From the NCBI GenBank assembly GCA_002310015.1, contig DBYQ01000079.1, forward strand, positions 19,046 through 57,526: a DNA stretch of 38,481 nt. The letters are read 5' to 3'. Source of the DNA: Bacteroidales bacterium UBA1182. Its GTDB lineage: Bacteria; Bacteroidota; Bacteroidia; Bacteroidales; Bacteroidaceae. The position numbers and the translations under genes are program-made. Of the stretch, positions 14,737-24,278 are shown piece by piece; position 1 is the first letter of the stretch, and every line of letters starts with the position of its first letter. The notes beneath the pieces are model-generated. The model had not been told where the DNA came from, ran no database searches, and worked only from the letters and a program-made list of their open reading frames with translations.

Positions 14737-17721
14737 ATGGAAAAATTCAACAGATCATTGGCTTTGTGCAGTATTGCTGCTGCATTTTGCCTTGGTTCCT
14801 GTATTTCCGTGACTGATGAACTTAGTCTTGATAAGAAAATCAGTCTGGATGTGCAGGTTGCCCCCGGAGGCTTATCAATTCCTGTAGGTAGCCTCAAAGA
14901 GATCTTGATTGATTCACTCATCAAGGTTGGTGGTGATAATTCTGAGCTTGAAGTTCTTGAAGATGGCCTTTACGGTTTTTCTAAGGAGGATAAGATTGAT
15001 GATGTTAAAATTAATATAGATCCGGTCACTGTCAAAATCGGTTCTCCTAAAATAGAATCTATTACTACGCATTTTGATCCTCCTACTAAGGAAGACTTGT
15101 CATTTGCAATTCCTACTACATCCAGTAAGCTTAGCGCAGGTTCTATAAATCTTTCTGAGATAAACAATGAACTGCCTGGATTTGAATTGAAAGTCCAGAC
15201 TCAGAAATTCCCTATTACTATTGCTGGAATAACTCTTCCCCAACAGTATGGAACCATCACTGCGGAAAGAGAACAGAATATAGCATTCAAATATACACTT
15301 CCTGATGATGTGGAGACATTGAACACAATCTACTTTGGTAACGGAAGTTCAGATAAGGGGCAGCTCATAACACTTAACGTTGATTTGAAGCCTATCTACG
15401 ATGTCCTGAGCAATGCCACTGTAAGCATTAATAAGTTGGATGTTGAATTCCCTGACAATTTTACGCTTGTCAAAGATTCAAATCTGGATAATTACTTCAA
15501 TGGCGCAACAATATCTGTAGTGAATAACAAATTGAGTATTGCTTCAGGTAATGTTAAGGATTTGAGTAATAATGCGCAAAAGAAGTTGCCGTTATCCTTC
15601 TACCTCAGTAAGGCGGAGTTTAAGGGTTACGGTCATGAAATCAACTTTGCAGGTGCAGTCAAATATTCTCTTGAACTTACTGTAACAGGAACCACCAAGG
15701 GTACAGGCAATATGTATGTTGACGTAGAAATGGCTGATGCTCTACAGATGGCTGATTTCTCTGTTGATACAAGAAAGAAAAAGATTGAACTGGAAGAGGA
15801 TACAGTAAATTCATCCTTCACCATAAATGGCCTTGACGGAATGAAGCACGTCAGTGATATTACGTTTGATGGTGATGAAAGTTATATCAAACTCTCATTG
15901 TCTGATTTCAATATTGCGCCGTTTACTTTAGGAGAAGGCAGTTTAATACGAATTACTTTATCAAATGATCTGACGTTTGATAAGAAGGATCTTGGCGCCA
16001 TGGGTCACTGGACATCAGAAGGTAATAACAAGAACATTCTTGAAATCAATCCTTCTAATGTTATAGGACAGGACATCCTGCTCCATGTGTTGTCATTGAA
16101 TATAGATCAGGATGTTACCAAGATGAATTCGTCCATCAAACTGAAAAACAGTGTTTCATATATAGCTTCAATTGATATACCTGCCCAGAAAGACCTGCAT
16201 ATGAAAGATATAACCAATTTGAATAATGCGGATATATCCTTCTCTGTGTCCGGTCAGATGGTTGTTGCTAATGCACAGGTTTCTATTTTAGAGATTAAGA
16301 CGGATTTGGACAAGACTACCTCCATCTCCATATCAGAAGATGTTGACAAGTCTCTGCTTTCATTGCGCCGTATCGATCTTAAACAGTCAGCCGGAGTGAA
16401 ATTCGTACTCAAATTCAATGGTGTGCCGAGCGGTATCAATGAAATTATGATTTCAAATCTTACTGTTCAGCTTCCGGATTTCATAAAGATAAGTTATTCC
16501 GGTGATCCTAATACATTTGTCGGTGATGACGGACATTCTCTTATAATCAACAGGGTTGCAACAGCTCAGGAGTTATCAGATAATGACAGTCTTATAATAT
16601 CCGGTCTTAAGATTGAAGGTTTTGAATTTGCTGATCCGCATTATTTGGATAATGGAAAGCTTGTATTGAATAATAAGCAGGTCAAAATCACCGGTTCAGC
16701 AACTGTGCCTGAGTCTGAGATTAATTTGAGCGGCTTGAATGACATAGTTGTAACTCCCCGTGTCTATTTTGATCCTATTGAGGTCAAAGCCATAGATGGT
16801 AAGGTTAATCCGGATATCAAATCTGTCCGTGAGAGTGTAAGCCTTTCACTTGGTAGTGATGTAGATTTCCTCAAGGATGCTTCATTCAACCTGAGTGATC
16901 CCAAGATAGCCATCAATTTGAAGAGTTCCGTTCCCGTTCCGATCAATCTTGACCTTACTCTGTCATCAAAGACTGGAGATACTTCAGTTGAAGGCATTGT
17001 TCCTGATTGTAAGACAATAAGACTTGAGCCATGTCCTGCTAATGAATCGAATCATACTACCAGGATAGTTATCGGGCAGTCCGTTAAAGATCACGTGTCC
17101 GGTGATACCATGTTTGTACGTATGAGCCGTCTCTCAGAGCTTATGCCCAAGATTCCTGATTCAATCATGTTCAGTCTAAATGCATCTGCTGACACAACTG
17201 TATGGCATTATGTTGATCTGACCAGGAATTTTGCTGTATCCGGTGACTATGAAGTTACAATACCTCTCTCATTTGAAAGCGTCTTTGTTACATATTCAGA
17301 TACAATCAAGAATCTTGGAAAGGATCTTAAGGATATTTCTGATAAGATCATGGGTTCAGTCAGGGCTCAAATCAAGTCAGACAGCGTGATATCCACTATT
17401 CCTCTTGGAGTGAATCTGAGTGCTGTTGCGCTTGATAAGAATTTCAAACCAGTTCCAGGTATCACTATAGCTCCTTGTACTGTTGCCGCAGGTTCAGAAG
17501 AGGGCGGTGTCTCTTCTCTGGAACTTAATCTGTCTGTAGCCGAGGGTGCTCTTGAGAAACTTGAGGCTATTAAGTTTACTGCCGAGTGTGATGATTCTGA
17601 TGATCCTGATGCCGGTTCATCCAGTATCAAAAAAGGCCAGTATATACATCTTAAGGCGCTTAAACTATATTTCCCTGATGGAGTGAGAGTTGACTTTACA
17701 GAGAAAAAGGATGGCAAGTAA
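14737..17721 (+). CDS. Large hypothetical lipoprotein (994 aa)
   Basis: I do not recognise the family. The product opens with a lipoprotein signal (lipobox LGSC, Cys22), so it is envelope-anchored. The remaining 970 residues look beta-rich, with many alternating hydrophobic/polar stretches, frequent Ser, Asp and Ile, almost no Trp and very few Cys, as in elongated repeat-built surface proteins. Recurrent phrases such as LTLSS, ITLSN and VSIS, with Asp-Asn loops, suggest repeated small beta domains, but I could not define a repeat length. The DNA is visibly more A+T-rich than its neighbours. It is followed after 18 bp by a DUF5723 outer-membrane protein gene, so the two probably work together in the outer membrane. 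Confidence 0.85.
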   Translation: MEKFNRSLALCSIAAAFCLGSCISVTDELSLDKKISLDVQVAPGGLSIPVGSLKEILIDSLIKVGGDNSELEVLEDGLYGFSKEDKIDDVKINIDPVTVKIGSPKIESITTHFDPPTKEDLSFAIPTTSSKLSAGSINLSEINNELPGFELKVQTQKFPITIAGITLPQQYGTITAEREQNIAFKYTLPDDVETLNTIYFGNGSSDKGQLITLNVDLKPIYDVLSNATVSINKLDVEFPDNFTLVKDSNLDNYFNGATISVVNNKLSIASGNVKDLSNNAQKKLPLSFYLSKAEFKGYGHEINFAGAVKYSLELTVTGTTKGTGNMYVDVEMADALQMADFSVDTRKKKIELEEDTVNSSFTINGLDGMKHVSDITFDGDESYIKLSLSDFNIAPFTLGEGSLIRITLSNDLTFDKKDLGAMGHWTSEGNNKNILEINPSNVIGQDILLHVLSLNIDQDVTKMNSSIKLKNSVSYIASIDIPAQKDLHMKDITNLNNADISFSVSGQMVVANAQVSILEIKTDLDKTTSISISEDVDKSLLSLRRIDLKQSAGVKFVLKFNGVPSGINEIMISNLTVQLPDFIKISYSGDPNTFVGDDGHSLIINRVATAQELSDNDSLIISGLKIEGFEFADPHYLDNGKLVLNNKQVKITGSATVPESEINLSGLNDIVVTPRVYFDPIEVKAIDGKVNPDIKSVRESVSLSLGSDVDFLKDASFNLSDPKIAINLKSSVPVPINLDLTLSSKTGDTSVEGIVPDCKTIRLEPCPANESNHTTRIVIGQSVKDHVSGDTMFVRMSRLSELMPKIPDSIMFSLNASADTTVWHYVDLTRNFAVSGDYEVTIPLSFESVFVTYSDTIKNLGKDLKDISDKIMGSVRAQIKSDSVISTIPLGVNLSAVALDKNFKPVPGITIAPCTVAAGSEEGGVSSLELNLSVAEGALEKLEAIKFTAECDDSDDPDAGSSSIKKGQYIHLKALKLYFPDGVRVDFTEKKDGK

Positions 17722-17739
17722 CCCTAAAAGAAAGACGTT

Positions 17740-19134
17740 ATGAAAAAGCATATTATAATGAAGTCATTTGTGGCAACTGCAATGTTGCTCTTGGCTACGA
17801 TGTCATACGCACAGAGTTCCGGTTCCGGATATTTTCTGGAGGGCTTCAATCAGCGTTATCAGTTGAACCCGGCACTTGCCCCGGAGCGTTCAGGTTTCAT
17901 GGCAATTCCCGGTGTGAGTAACATTCAGGTTAATGCTGAGGGCTCAGTCGGTATGTCAAACTTTCTGTTTGAGTCAAAATCCAAACCGGATATGCTTACC
18001 ACTTTCATGAGTGCTGATGTAAATGCCGATGAGTTCCTTGAAGCACTTCCTGAAGCATCACAGTTTGCAGTAGATCTGAATATGGATATCCTTGGATTCG
18101 GATTCGGTAATTCCAATTGGTACACCATGTTCAATGTCAAGATGCGTAACAGTGAAAAAGTGTCATTGCCTAAGGATCTGTTCGCTTTCATGAAATCCGG
18201 CTTGTCCCAGGGTGAGTATATGATCAAGGATGTGAACGTAACCAGTATCTCCTACCTGGAGTATTCTCTTACCCATTCACACAAGATAGGTGAAAACCTT
18301 ACCATCGGTGTCGCCTTAAAGTTCCTGCAGGGCGCAGCCTATGCAAATCTCAATATTGATGAGATTGATGCACGTCTCAGTGATAATGAGTGGCTTGTCA
18401 GGAGCAACGGTACCCTTAGAGCCTCTGTTCCCGGAATGGAGTACAAGCTGGGTGAAAATAAGACTTTTGAAGGATTCGCTGATAAATATACTTTCAAGAT
18501 GCCTACAAGTTATGGCTTTGCCGTAGATCTGGGTGCAATGTATGATTTCAAGGACCTAGTCAAGGGTCTCAAGGTATCTGCGTCAATAAGTGACATAGGT
18601 ATGATTGATTGGGGGCAGACCACAACCTTTGCCACAAACAATCAGGAGTACGTCAGGTTTGCAGGATTCAAGGAGTATGATGTGACGTCAAAAGATAATG
18701 ATAATAAGGAACTGGAGAATATAGGTGATGATTTCAAGGATATGATCAAGCTCTACCAGACTGGAACTGAAGAGAGCAAGTCTGTTGAACTTGATGCCAC
18801 CATGCGTCTTGGTGCCGAGTATGAGACACCTTTCGCTAATTGGCTTTCATTCGGTGAACTGATGACATTCCGCACCGGCCTGAATCCTTATTTTGAGTCA
18901 AAGACCTCAATATGCATGTCACCCAATGGCTGGTTTGACATAACCGGTAACGTGGGCTTCTCAACCATGGGCAGTTCAATGGGCCTTATGGTGAACCTGC
19001 ATCCGGCGGGATTCAATTTCTTCTTCGCTGTTGACCGTATTAAGGCAGAGTTTAATCCACAATATATTCCTTTGAAAGATTTCGGTCTCAATTTCAGCTT
19101 GGGCTTGAATCTTGCTTTTGGTGCTAAGCGTTAA
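17740..19134 (+). CDS. DUF5723-type outer-membrane protein
   Basis: A 464-residue exported protein with a signal peptide (KSFVATAMLLLATMSYAQ). The start SGYFLEGFNQRYQLNPALAP and the following GFMAIPGVSNIQVNAEGSVG are typical, as I recall them, of the DUF5723 family in Bacteroidota. Alternating hydrophobic strands, a glycine-rich late part (FSTMGSSMGLMVNLHPAGF) and a C-terminal strand ending LGLNLAFGAKR fit an outer-membrane beta barrel of the FadL/PorV kind. Biochemical function is unknown. It is the second gene after the 994-residue lipoprotein, 18 bp apart, and LysE follows after 8 bp. Confidence 0.82.
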   Translation: MKKHIIMKSFVATAMLLLATMSYAQSSGSGYFLEGFNQRYQLNPALAPERSGFMAIPGVSNIQVNAEGSVGMSNFLFESKSKPDMLTTFMSADVNADEFLEALPEASQFAVDLNMDILGFGFGNSNWYTMFNVKMRNSEKVSLPKDLFAFMKSGLSQGEYMIKDVNVTSISYLEYSLTHSHKIGENLTIGVALKFLQGAAYANLNIDEIDARLSDNEWLVRSNGTLRASVPGMEYKLGENKTFEGFADKYTFKMPTSYGFAVDLGAMYDFKDLVKGLKVSASISDIGMIDWGQTTTFATNNQEYVRFAGFKEYDVTSKDNDNKELENIGDDFKDMIKLYQTGTEESKSVELDATMRLGAEYETPFANWLSFGELMTFRTGLNPYFESKTSICMSPNGWFDITGNVGFSTMGSSMGLMVNLHPAGFNFFFAVDRIKAEFNPQYIPLKDFGLNFSLGLNLAFGAKR

Positions 19135-19142
19135 CAGCTTTG

Positions 19143-19790
19143 ATGAATGAATTTTCTGTCTTTGAGCTTCTGCTCAAAGGAATGGCTATAGGTTTTCTTG
19201 CAGCAGCCCCGGCGGGTCCGTCGGGGGTGCTTGTCATTCAGAGAACATTGAACAAAGGCCGGTGGAAGGGATTTCTTACCGGCCTTGGAGTGTCTATAAG
19301 TGATGCTGTATATATCTTCATCACTATGATGTGCCTGTCATTGGTGCTCGGTTATCTGGAGAACCCTGATATAGCGCTTGTGGTGAAGCTTGCAGGTTGC
19401 GTATTGCTGCTGGTGTTTGGCATAACCACTGTCAGGAATAATCCTCTTGCCAAATCCAAGGAGGTATCGGTAAAGAAAGAATCCCTCGGGCAGTTTACGC
19501 TGACAGGATTCCTTGTGGCTATTGTGAATCCGCTCGTAGTCTTTTTCTATATGGGACTGTTTGCGTTCTTTTCACTCCCTGTAGATGATTTCAGTACTGG
19601 TCTCAAGATGCAGACGTACGCTTTTACGATTATGGGAGATGTATGTTGGTGGCTCACTCTATCCACTTTGATCAACAAGGTGCGTAACCGCTTTGACCTT
19701 CGTGGTCTGTGGATTATAAACAGGGTACTTGGCACAATACTTATCGTGGCTGCAGTAGGGTGGTTTACGCTGATTATGATTAAATTATAG
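19143..19790 (+). CDS. LysE-family transporter
   Basis: A 215-residue inner-membrane protein of the LysE/RhtB amino-acid exporter family. It shows about six hydrophobic segments, the early motif AAAPAGPSGVLVIQRTLNKG, which corresponds to the family GP.G..... motif, and the mid segment GFLVAIVNPLVVFFYMGLFA. The substrate cannot be read from sequence. I chose the ATG at 19143 over the TTG immediately before it. The gene abuts the DUF4924 gene (2 bp) and begins the run of tightly spaced genes through fmt. Confidence 0.88.
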   Translation: MNEFSVFELLLKGMAIGFLAAAPAGPSGVLVIQRTLNKGRWKGFLTGLGVSISDAVYIFITMMCLSLVLGYLENPDIALVVKLAGCVLLLVFGITTVRNNPLAKSKEVSVKKESLGQFTLTGFLVAIVNPLVVFFYMGLFAFFSLPVDDFSTGLKMQTYAFTIMGDVCWWLTLSTLINKVRNRFDLRGLWIINRVLGTILIVAAVGWFTLIMIKL

Positions 19791-19791
19791 G

Positions 19792-20337
19792 ATGTTTGTA
19801 CAAGAAGACTTAAGAAACAAGAATATAGCCGAGTACCTGCTCTATATGTGGCAGGTTGAGGATATGATACGGGCAGCCGGGTTTGACAGTGACCGGCTGT
19901 ATGAAACCGTTATCAAAAACAGCGGACGCAGTGAGTCCGACCAGCTTAAATGGAAACAGTGGTATGATGACCTCATAGAGATGATGCGTGTTGAGGGCAA
20001 GACTGAGCAGGGCCATCTGCAGATAAATGAGAATGTGCTGGTCCTTCTGGAAGACCTGCATTCCCGTCTGCTTGAGTCACATAAGCAGCCGGAGTACAGG
20101 GATCTCTACTACAAGGCTCTGCCGTTCATCGTCGAGTTCCGTGCCAGGAATCATGAGCAACAGAATGATGAGTTGCGTGACTGTTTCAATATGCTGTATG
20201 GAGTATGGATGCTTAAGTTGCAGGGCAAACCTGTCAGTGGCGGTACCGCTCAGGCTGTGCAGGCTGTATCGGCATTCATAGGAGAACTGGCTTTACTCTA
20301 TAAGGAGGATAAGGCCGGCACGCTTGATTTGGATTGA
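19792..20337 (+). CDS. DUF4924 family protein
   Basis: A 181-residue cytoplasmic, largely helical protein with no signal or membrane segment. The opening (DLRNKNIAEYLLYMWQVEDM) is typical of DUF4924, a Bacteroidota family of unknown function. Further conserved-looking segments are QWYDDLIEMMRVEGKTEQGH and FIVEFRARN. It sits 2 bp from the LysE gene and 2 bp from prfC. No function can be assigned. Confidence 0.85.
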   Translation: MFVQEDLRNKNIAEYLLYMWQVEDMIRAAGFDSDRLYETVIKNSGRSESDQLKWKQWYDDLIEMMRVEGKTEQGHLQINENVLVLLEDLHSRLLESHKQPEYRDLYYKALPFIVEFRARNHEQQNDELRDCFNMLYGVWMLKLQGKPVSGGTAQAVQAVSAFIGELALLYKEDKAGTLDLD

Positions 20338-20339
20338 TT

Positions 20340-21908
20340 ATGATTGAAGAGATAAATAGACGTAGAACATTTGCGATAGTATCGCACCCCGATGCCGGTA
20401 AGACTACACTTACTGAGAAATTCCTGCTGTTCGGCGGCCAGATTCAGGTGGCCGGAGCGGTCAAGTCAAACAAGATACGCAAGACCGCCACATCAGACTG
20501 GATGGACATTGAGAAACAGCGCGGAATCTCCGTTACCACATCGGTCATGGAGTTTGATTATGAAGGTTATAAGATAAACATTCTGGATACCCCCGGTCAC
20601 CAGGATTTTGCTGAGGATACGTTCCGTACCTTGACCGCCGTTGACAGCGTTATCATCGTTATTGACAGCGCCAAGGGCGTTGAGCTGCAGACCCGCCGCC
20701 TCATGGAGGTGTGCCGCATGCGCAAGACTCCGGTGATTGTATTCGTCAATAAGTTGGACCGTGAGGGTAATGACCCCTTTGACCTGCTTGATGAACTTGA
20801 GGAGGAACTCCAGATACATGTACGCCCGCTCAGTTGGCCAATAGAGAAGGGCGCCCGCTTTAAGGGTGTATATAACATATATGAGCAGAAACTTGACCTC
20901 TTTACCCCTGATAAGCAGAAGGTTACGGAGAAAGTTGCCGTTGATATAAACAGCGCAGACCTTGAGGCTCATGTAGGTGAGCGTGAGGCACAGAAGCTAC
21001 GCTCTGACCTTGAACTGATAGACGGTGTATATGAGCCGTTTGACCGAGAGCAGTACCTGAGCGGTGAGCTTGCTCCGGTATTCTTCGGTTCTGCCCTGAA
21101 CAACTTTGGTGTGCAGGAACTGCTCAACTGCTTTGTGCAGATTGCTCCCAGTCCGCGCCCCACGCAAGCATTGGAACGTATGGTTGAGCCTGAGGACAAT
21201 AAGTTCACAGGATTCATATTCAAGATTACGGCCAATATTGACCCCAACCACCGTTCATCGGTAGCGTTCTGCAAGGTCTGCTCAGGCAGGTTTCAGCGTA
21301 ACGAGCCCTATTATCATGTGCGTCTGGACAAGACATTCAGGTTCTCGTCGCCCACACAGTTCATGGCGCAGCGCAAGAGTACCATTGAGGAGGCTTGGCC
21401 GGGTGATATCATCGGACTTCCTGATACCGGAAACTTCAAGATAGGCGATACCCTTACGCAGGGTGAGAAACTCCATTTCAAGGGTCTTCCCAGCTTCTCG
21501 CCTGAGATGTTCAAATACATAGAGAACGCTGATCCCATGCGTGCCAAGCAGCTTGCCAAGGGTATTGACCAGCTGATGGGTGAGGGTGTGGCCCAGATGT
21601 TCATCAACCAGTTCAACGGCCGCAAGCTCATAGGCACTGTAGGACAGCTGCAGTTTGAGGTCATCCAGTACCGCCTGGAGCATGAGTATAACGCTCTGTG
21701 CCGTTGGGAGCCCGCCAGCCTTTACAAGGCTTGCTGGATAGAGAGTGATGATGAGGCTGAGCTTGAGGCGTTCAAGAAGCGCAAGTACCAGTTCATGGCC
21801 ACCGATATGGAGGGTCGTGACGTGTTCCTGGCTGACAGCGGGTATGTGCTGCAGATGGCACAGATAGACTTTAAACATATCAAGTTCCACTTTACAAGTG
21901 AGTTCTGA
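20340..21908 (+). CDS. prfC: Peptide chain release factor 3
   Basis: RF3, a translational GTPase that removes RF1/RF2 from the ribosome after termination. From the ATG at 20340 it has about 522 residues, the usual size. G motifs are all present: SHPDAGKTT (P-loop), the switch I region EKQRGISVTTSV, DTPGHQDF (with the catalytic His) and NKLDRE. The RF3-specific segments SDWMDIEKQRG and the C-terminal GQLQFEVIQYRLEHEYN are also seen. It overlaps tsaC by one base (TGATG), so translation is coupled. An upstream in-frame TTG at 20334 is less likely than the ATG. Confidence 0.97.
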   Translation: MIEEINRRRTFAIVSHPDAGKTTLTEKFLLFGGQIQVAGAVKSNKIRKTATSDWMDIEKQRGISVTTSVMEFDYEGYKINILDTPGHQDFAEDTFRTLTAVDSVIIVIDSAKGVELQTRRLMEVCRMRKTPVIVFVNKLDREGNDPFDLLDELEEELQIHVRPLSWPIEKGARFKGVYNIYEQKLDLFTPDKQKVTEKVAVDINSADLEAHVGEREAQKLRSDLELIDGVYEPFDREQYLSGELAPVFFGSALNNFGVQELLNCFVQIAPSPRPTQALERMVEPEDNKFTGFIFKITANIDPNHRSSVAFCKVCSGRFQRNEPYYHVRLDKTFRFSSPTQFMAQRKSTIEEAWPGDIIGLPDTGNFKIGDTLTQGEKLHFKGLPSFSPEMFKYIENADPMRAKQLAKGIDQLMGEGVAQMFINQFNGRKLIGTVGQLQFEVIQYRLEHEYNALCRWEPASLYKACWIESDDEAELEAFKKRKYQFMATDMEGRDVFLADSGYVLQMAQIDFKHIKFHFTSEF

Positions 21909-22480
21909 TGCAGGAGTTCATAGAAGATGTAAAACGTGCCGTGCAGGTGATGCGTGATGGCGGTATTATCCTCTATCCCACAGATACCATTTGGGGTATT
22001 GGTTGCGATGCCTCCAACAGTGCTGCCGTGCGCCGTATCTTTGAACTCAAGCAGCGCTCAGACAGCAAGTCCATGCTCTCGCTCATAGACTCTGATGCCA
22101 AGCTGGGCTACTATGTGCCTGATATACCCGATGTGGCCTATGACCTGATGGACCTGGCTGAGAAACCGCTCACTATTATCTATGACAACGTGCGTCATCT
22201 GGCTCCTGAACTGCTTGCTGAGGATGGCAGCGCAGGCATCCGTGTTACCCGTGAGGCCTTCTCCAAGGAGCTGTGCCGCAGGTTGGGTGGGGCGGTTGTA
22301 TCCACATCGGCCAATATAAGCGGCCAGCCGTCAGCCGCCAATTTTAGTGAGATAGCTGATGTCATAAGGCAGGGCGTTGACTACATTGTTGAATACCGTC
22401 AGACAGAACAGACCAGAGCCGTTGCATCGGGCATAATCAAACTCGGTTCCGGCGGACTCGTTAAAGTAATCAGAGAATGA
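21908..22480 (+). CDS. tsaC: Threonylcarbamoyl-AMP synthase (Sua5/YciO/YrdC)
   Basis: A 190-residue YrdC-domain enzyme making threonylcarbamoyl-AMP for the t6A modification of ANN-decoding tRNAs. It shows the core YPTDTIWGIGCDASNSAAVR, the substrate-binding KQRSDSKSML (a K-R-x(2)-K-S-type motif) and the late STSANISGQPSA motif. It is the short form, without the C-terminal Sua5 domain. It overlaps prfC by 1 base and the ClC gene by 4 bases (ATGA). A YciO-type paralog without proven t6A activity cannot be excluded. Confidence 0.9.
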   Translation: MQEFIEDVKRAVQVMRDGGIILYPTDTIWGIGCDASNSAAVRRIFELKQRSDSKSMLSLIDSDAKLGYYVPDIPDVAYDLMDLAEKPLTIIYDNVRHLAPELLAEDGSAGIRVTREAFSKELCRRLGGAVVSTSANISGQPSAANFSEIADVIRQGVDYIVEYRQTEQTRAVASGIIKLGSGGLVKVIRE

Positions 22481-24276
22481 AAGATACATCAGAGGAGATA
22501 GAGAAACAGACAGAGTCATTGCTCAACAAGTTCAACTTATGGCGTCGTGACCATATCAGTGAGCGTCAGTTCATACTGCTGCTCAGTCTTGTGGTGGGTA
22601 TCTTTACCGCTTTTGCGGCATTGCTGCTCAAGTACCTTATATCACTGATTCACGGCTTTGTTTCAGGCCATCTGTTTATCAGCCAGGAGAACTACAGCCT
22701 GCTTATTTATCCTATCATAGGCATACTGCTGTCAGGACTGTTCATCAGGTATATAGTGCGTGATGATATAGGCCATGGCGTTACCAAGATACTCTATGCG
22801 CTCTCCAAGAAAAACGGCCGTATCAAGCCGCACAATATGTATTCATCGGTCATAGCCAGTGCCTTGACTATCGGTATGGGCGGATCTGTGGGTGCTGAGA
22901 GCCCTATTGTGCTCACGGGTTCCGCCATAGGCTCCAATATAGGCCGTATGTTCAAGATGGAGCATCGTACCCTGATGCTGCTTGTGGGCTGTGGCTCGGC
23001 CGGAGCCATTGCAGGTATCTTCAAGGCACCTATCGCGGGATTGGTGTTTGTGCTTGAGGTGCTGATGTTTGACCTCAGCATGGGCTCACTCCTGCCGTTG
23101 CTGGTGTCATCGGTTACTGCCGCCACCATATCATACGTGTTTACCGGAACGGATTCCATGTTCCATTTTGCATCGGCCCATGATTTTAACCTGTCCAGGA
23201 TCCCGTTCGCATTGCTGCTGGGTGTTACGTGCGGTATAGTGTCGCTCTATTTCTCGCAGATGATGCACTGGTTTGAGACCTGGTTCAAACGTTTCGGCAG
23301 CCCCTGGGTCAAGTTCGTGATAAGCGCTATACTGCTCAGTATCCTCATATTCCTCTTCCCTTCGCTCTATGGTGAAGGTTATGATACCATCTCGCTGCTG
23401 CTTGATGTGAATGAGGATTCCGGCAAGGTGATGGGCGGCTCCCTCTTTTATGGAGGTAACCTCCTGCTCTACCTGGGTCTGGTAGTGCTTACCAAGGTGT
23501 TCGCATCAACCGCCACCAATGCAGGCGGAGGATGCGGCGGTATATTTGCACCCAGCCTGTTCCTGGGCTGCCTTACCGGATTCATCTTCGGTGAACTCAT
23601 GAACCGTCTGTCGCCGGGTTCGGACATATCGGTCCAGAACTTTGCGCTTTTCGGCATGGCAGGATTGATGTCGGGCGTGATGCATGCTCCTCTTACCGGC
23701 GTATTCCTGATAGCGGAACTTACGGGCGGCTACTCCATGTTCCTGCCGCTTATGATGGTCTCCATTATGTCATACCTCACCATTCGCCTGTTTCAACCGC
23801 ATTCCATCTATTCCATGCGTCTGGCTCAGAAGGGTGAACTCATGACCCATCACAAGGATCAGTCAGTGCTCCTGCTCATGAGCATGGATAACCTGATAGA
23901 GAAGGAGTTCCTTACTGTCAAACCCGATATGGACCTTGGCCAGCTGGTAAATATAATTGCCCGCTCCAAACGTAACCTCTTCCCGGTGCTTGATGATGAC
24001 GGTTGTCTGGTAGGTGTGGTTAATATGGAGAGCATACGTAACATAATGTTCCGTCAGGAACTGTACCACCGTTTCAATGTACAGAAACTCATGGAGTTGC
24101 CTCCGGCACGTCTGTCAGTCAAGGATACAATGGACACTGTGATGAAGAAATTTGATGAGACCGGTGCGTGGAATCTGCCTGTTGAGGATGAGGATGGAAA
24201 GTATCTGGGATTTGTCTCAAAGTCCAAGATTTTCAACTCATACCGTAGCGTATTGCTTGAACTTTCTGAGGAGTGA
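22477..24276 (+). CDS. ClC-type chloride channel/antiporter with CBS domains
   Basis: A 599-residue membrane protein. The ClC pore motifs are present: GMGGSVGAESP, the counterpart of GSxGxEGP with the gating Glu kept, and GGGCGGIFAPSLFLG, the counterpart of GxFxP. About a dozen hydrophobic segments cover residues 25-440. Two CBS modules follow (about 465-520 and 540-599, with LFPVLDDDGCLVGVVNMESI and WNLPVEDEDGKYLGFVSKSK), expected to sense adenine nucleotides. Whether it works as a channel or as a Cl-/H+ exchanger cannot be told. It overlaps tsaC by 4 bases and precedes fmt by 2 bases. Confidence 0.94.
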   Translation: MKDTSEEIEKQTESLLNKFNLWRRDHISERQFILLLSLVVGIFTAFAALLLKYLISLIHGFVSGHLFISQENYSLLIYPIIGILLSGLFIRYIVRDDIGHGVTKILYALSKKNGRIKPHNMYSSVIASALTIGMGGSVGAESPIVLTGSAIGSNIGRMFKMEHRTLMLLVGCGSAGAIAGIFKAPIAGLVFVLEVLMFDLSMGSLLPLLVSSVTAATISYVFTGTDSMFHFASAHDFNLSRIPFALLLGVTCGIVSLYFSQMMHWFETWFKRFGSPWVKFVISAILLSILIFLFPSLYGEGYDTISLLLDVNEDSGKVMGGSLFYGGNLLLYLGLVVLTKVFASTATNAGGGCGGIFAPSLFLGCLTGFIFGELMNRLSPGSDISVQNFALFGMAGLMSGVMHAPLTGVFLIAELTGGYSMFLPLMMVSIMSYLTIRLFQPHSIYSMRLAQKGELMTHHKDQSVLLLMSMDNLIEKEFLTVKPDMDLGQLVNIIARSKRNLFPVLDDDGCLVGVVNMESIRNIMFRQELYHRFNVQKLMELPPARLSVKDTMDTVMKKFDETGAWNLPVEDEDGKYLGFVSKSKIFNSYRSVLLELSEE

Positions 24277-24278
24277 TT

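Noticed and set aside
21282..21890. Minus-strand frame (202 aa) opposite prfC
   Set aside because: It is antisense to conserved RF3 sequence and shows no promoter or motifs.
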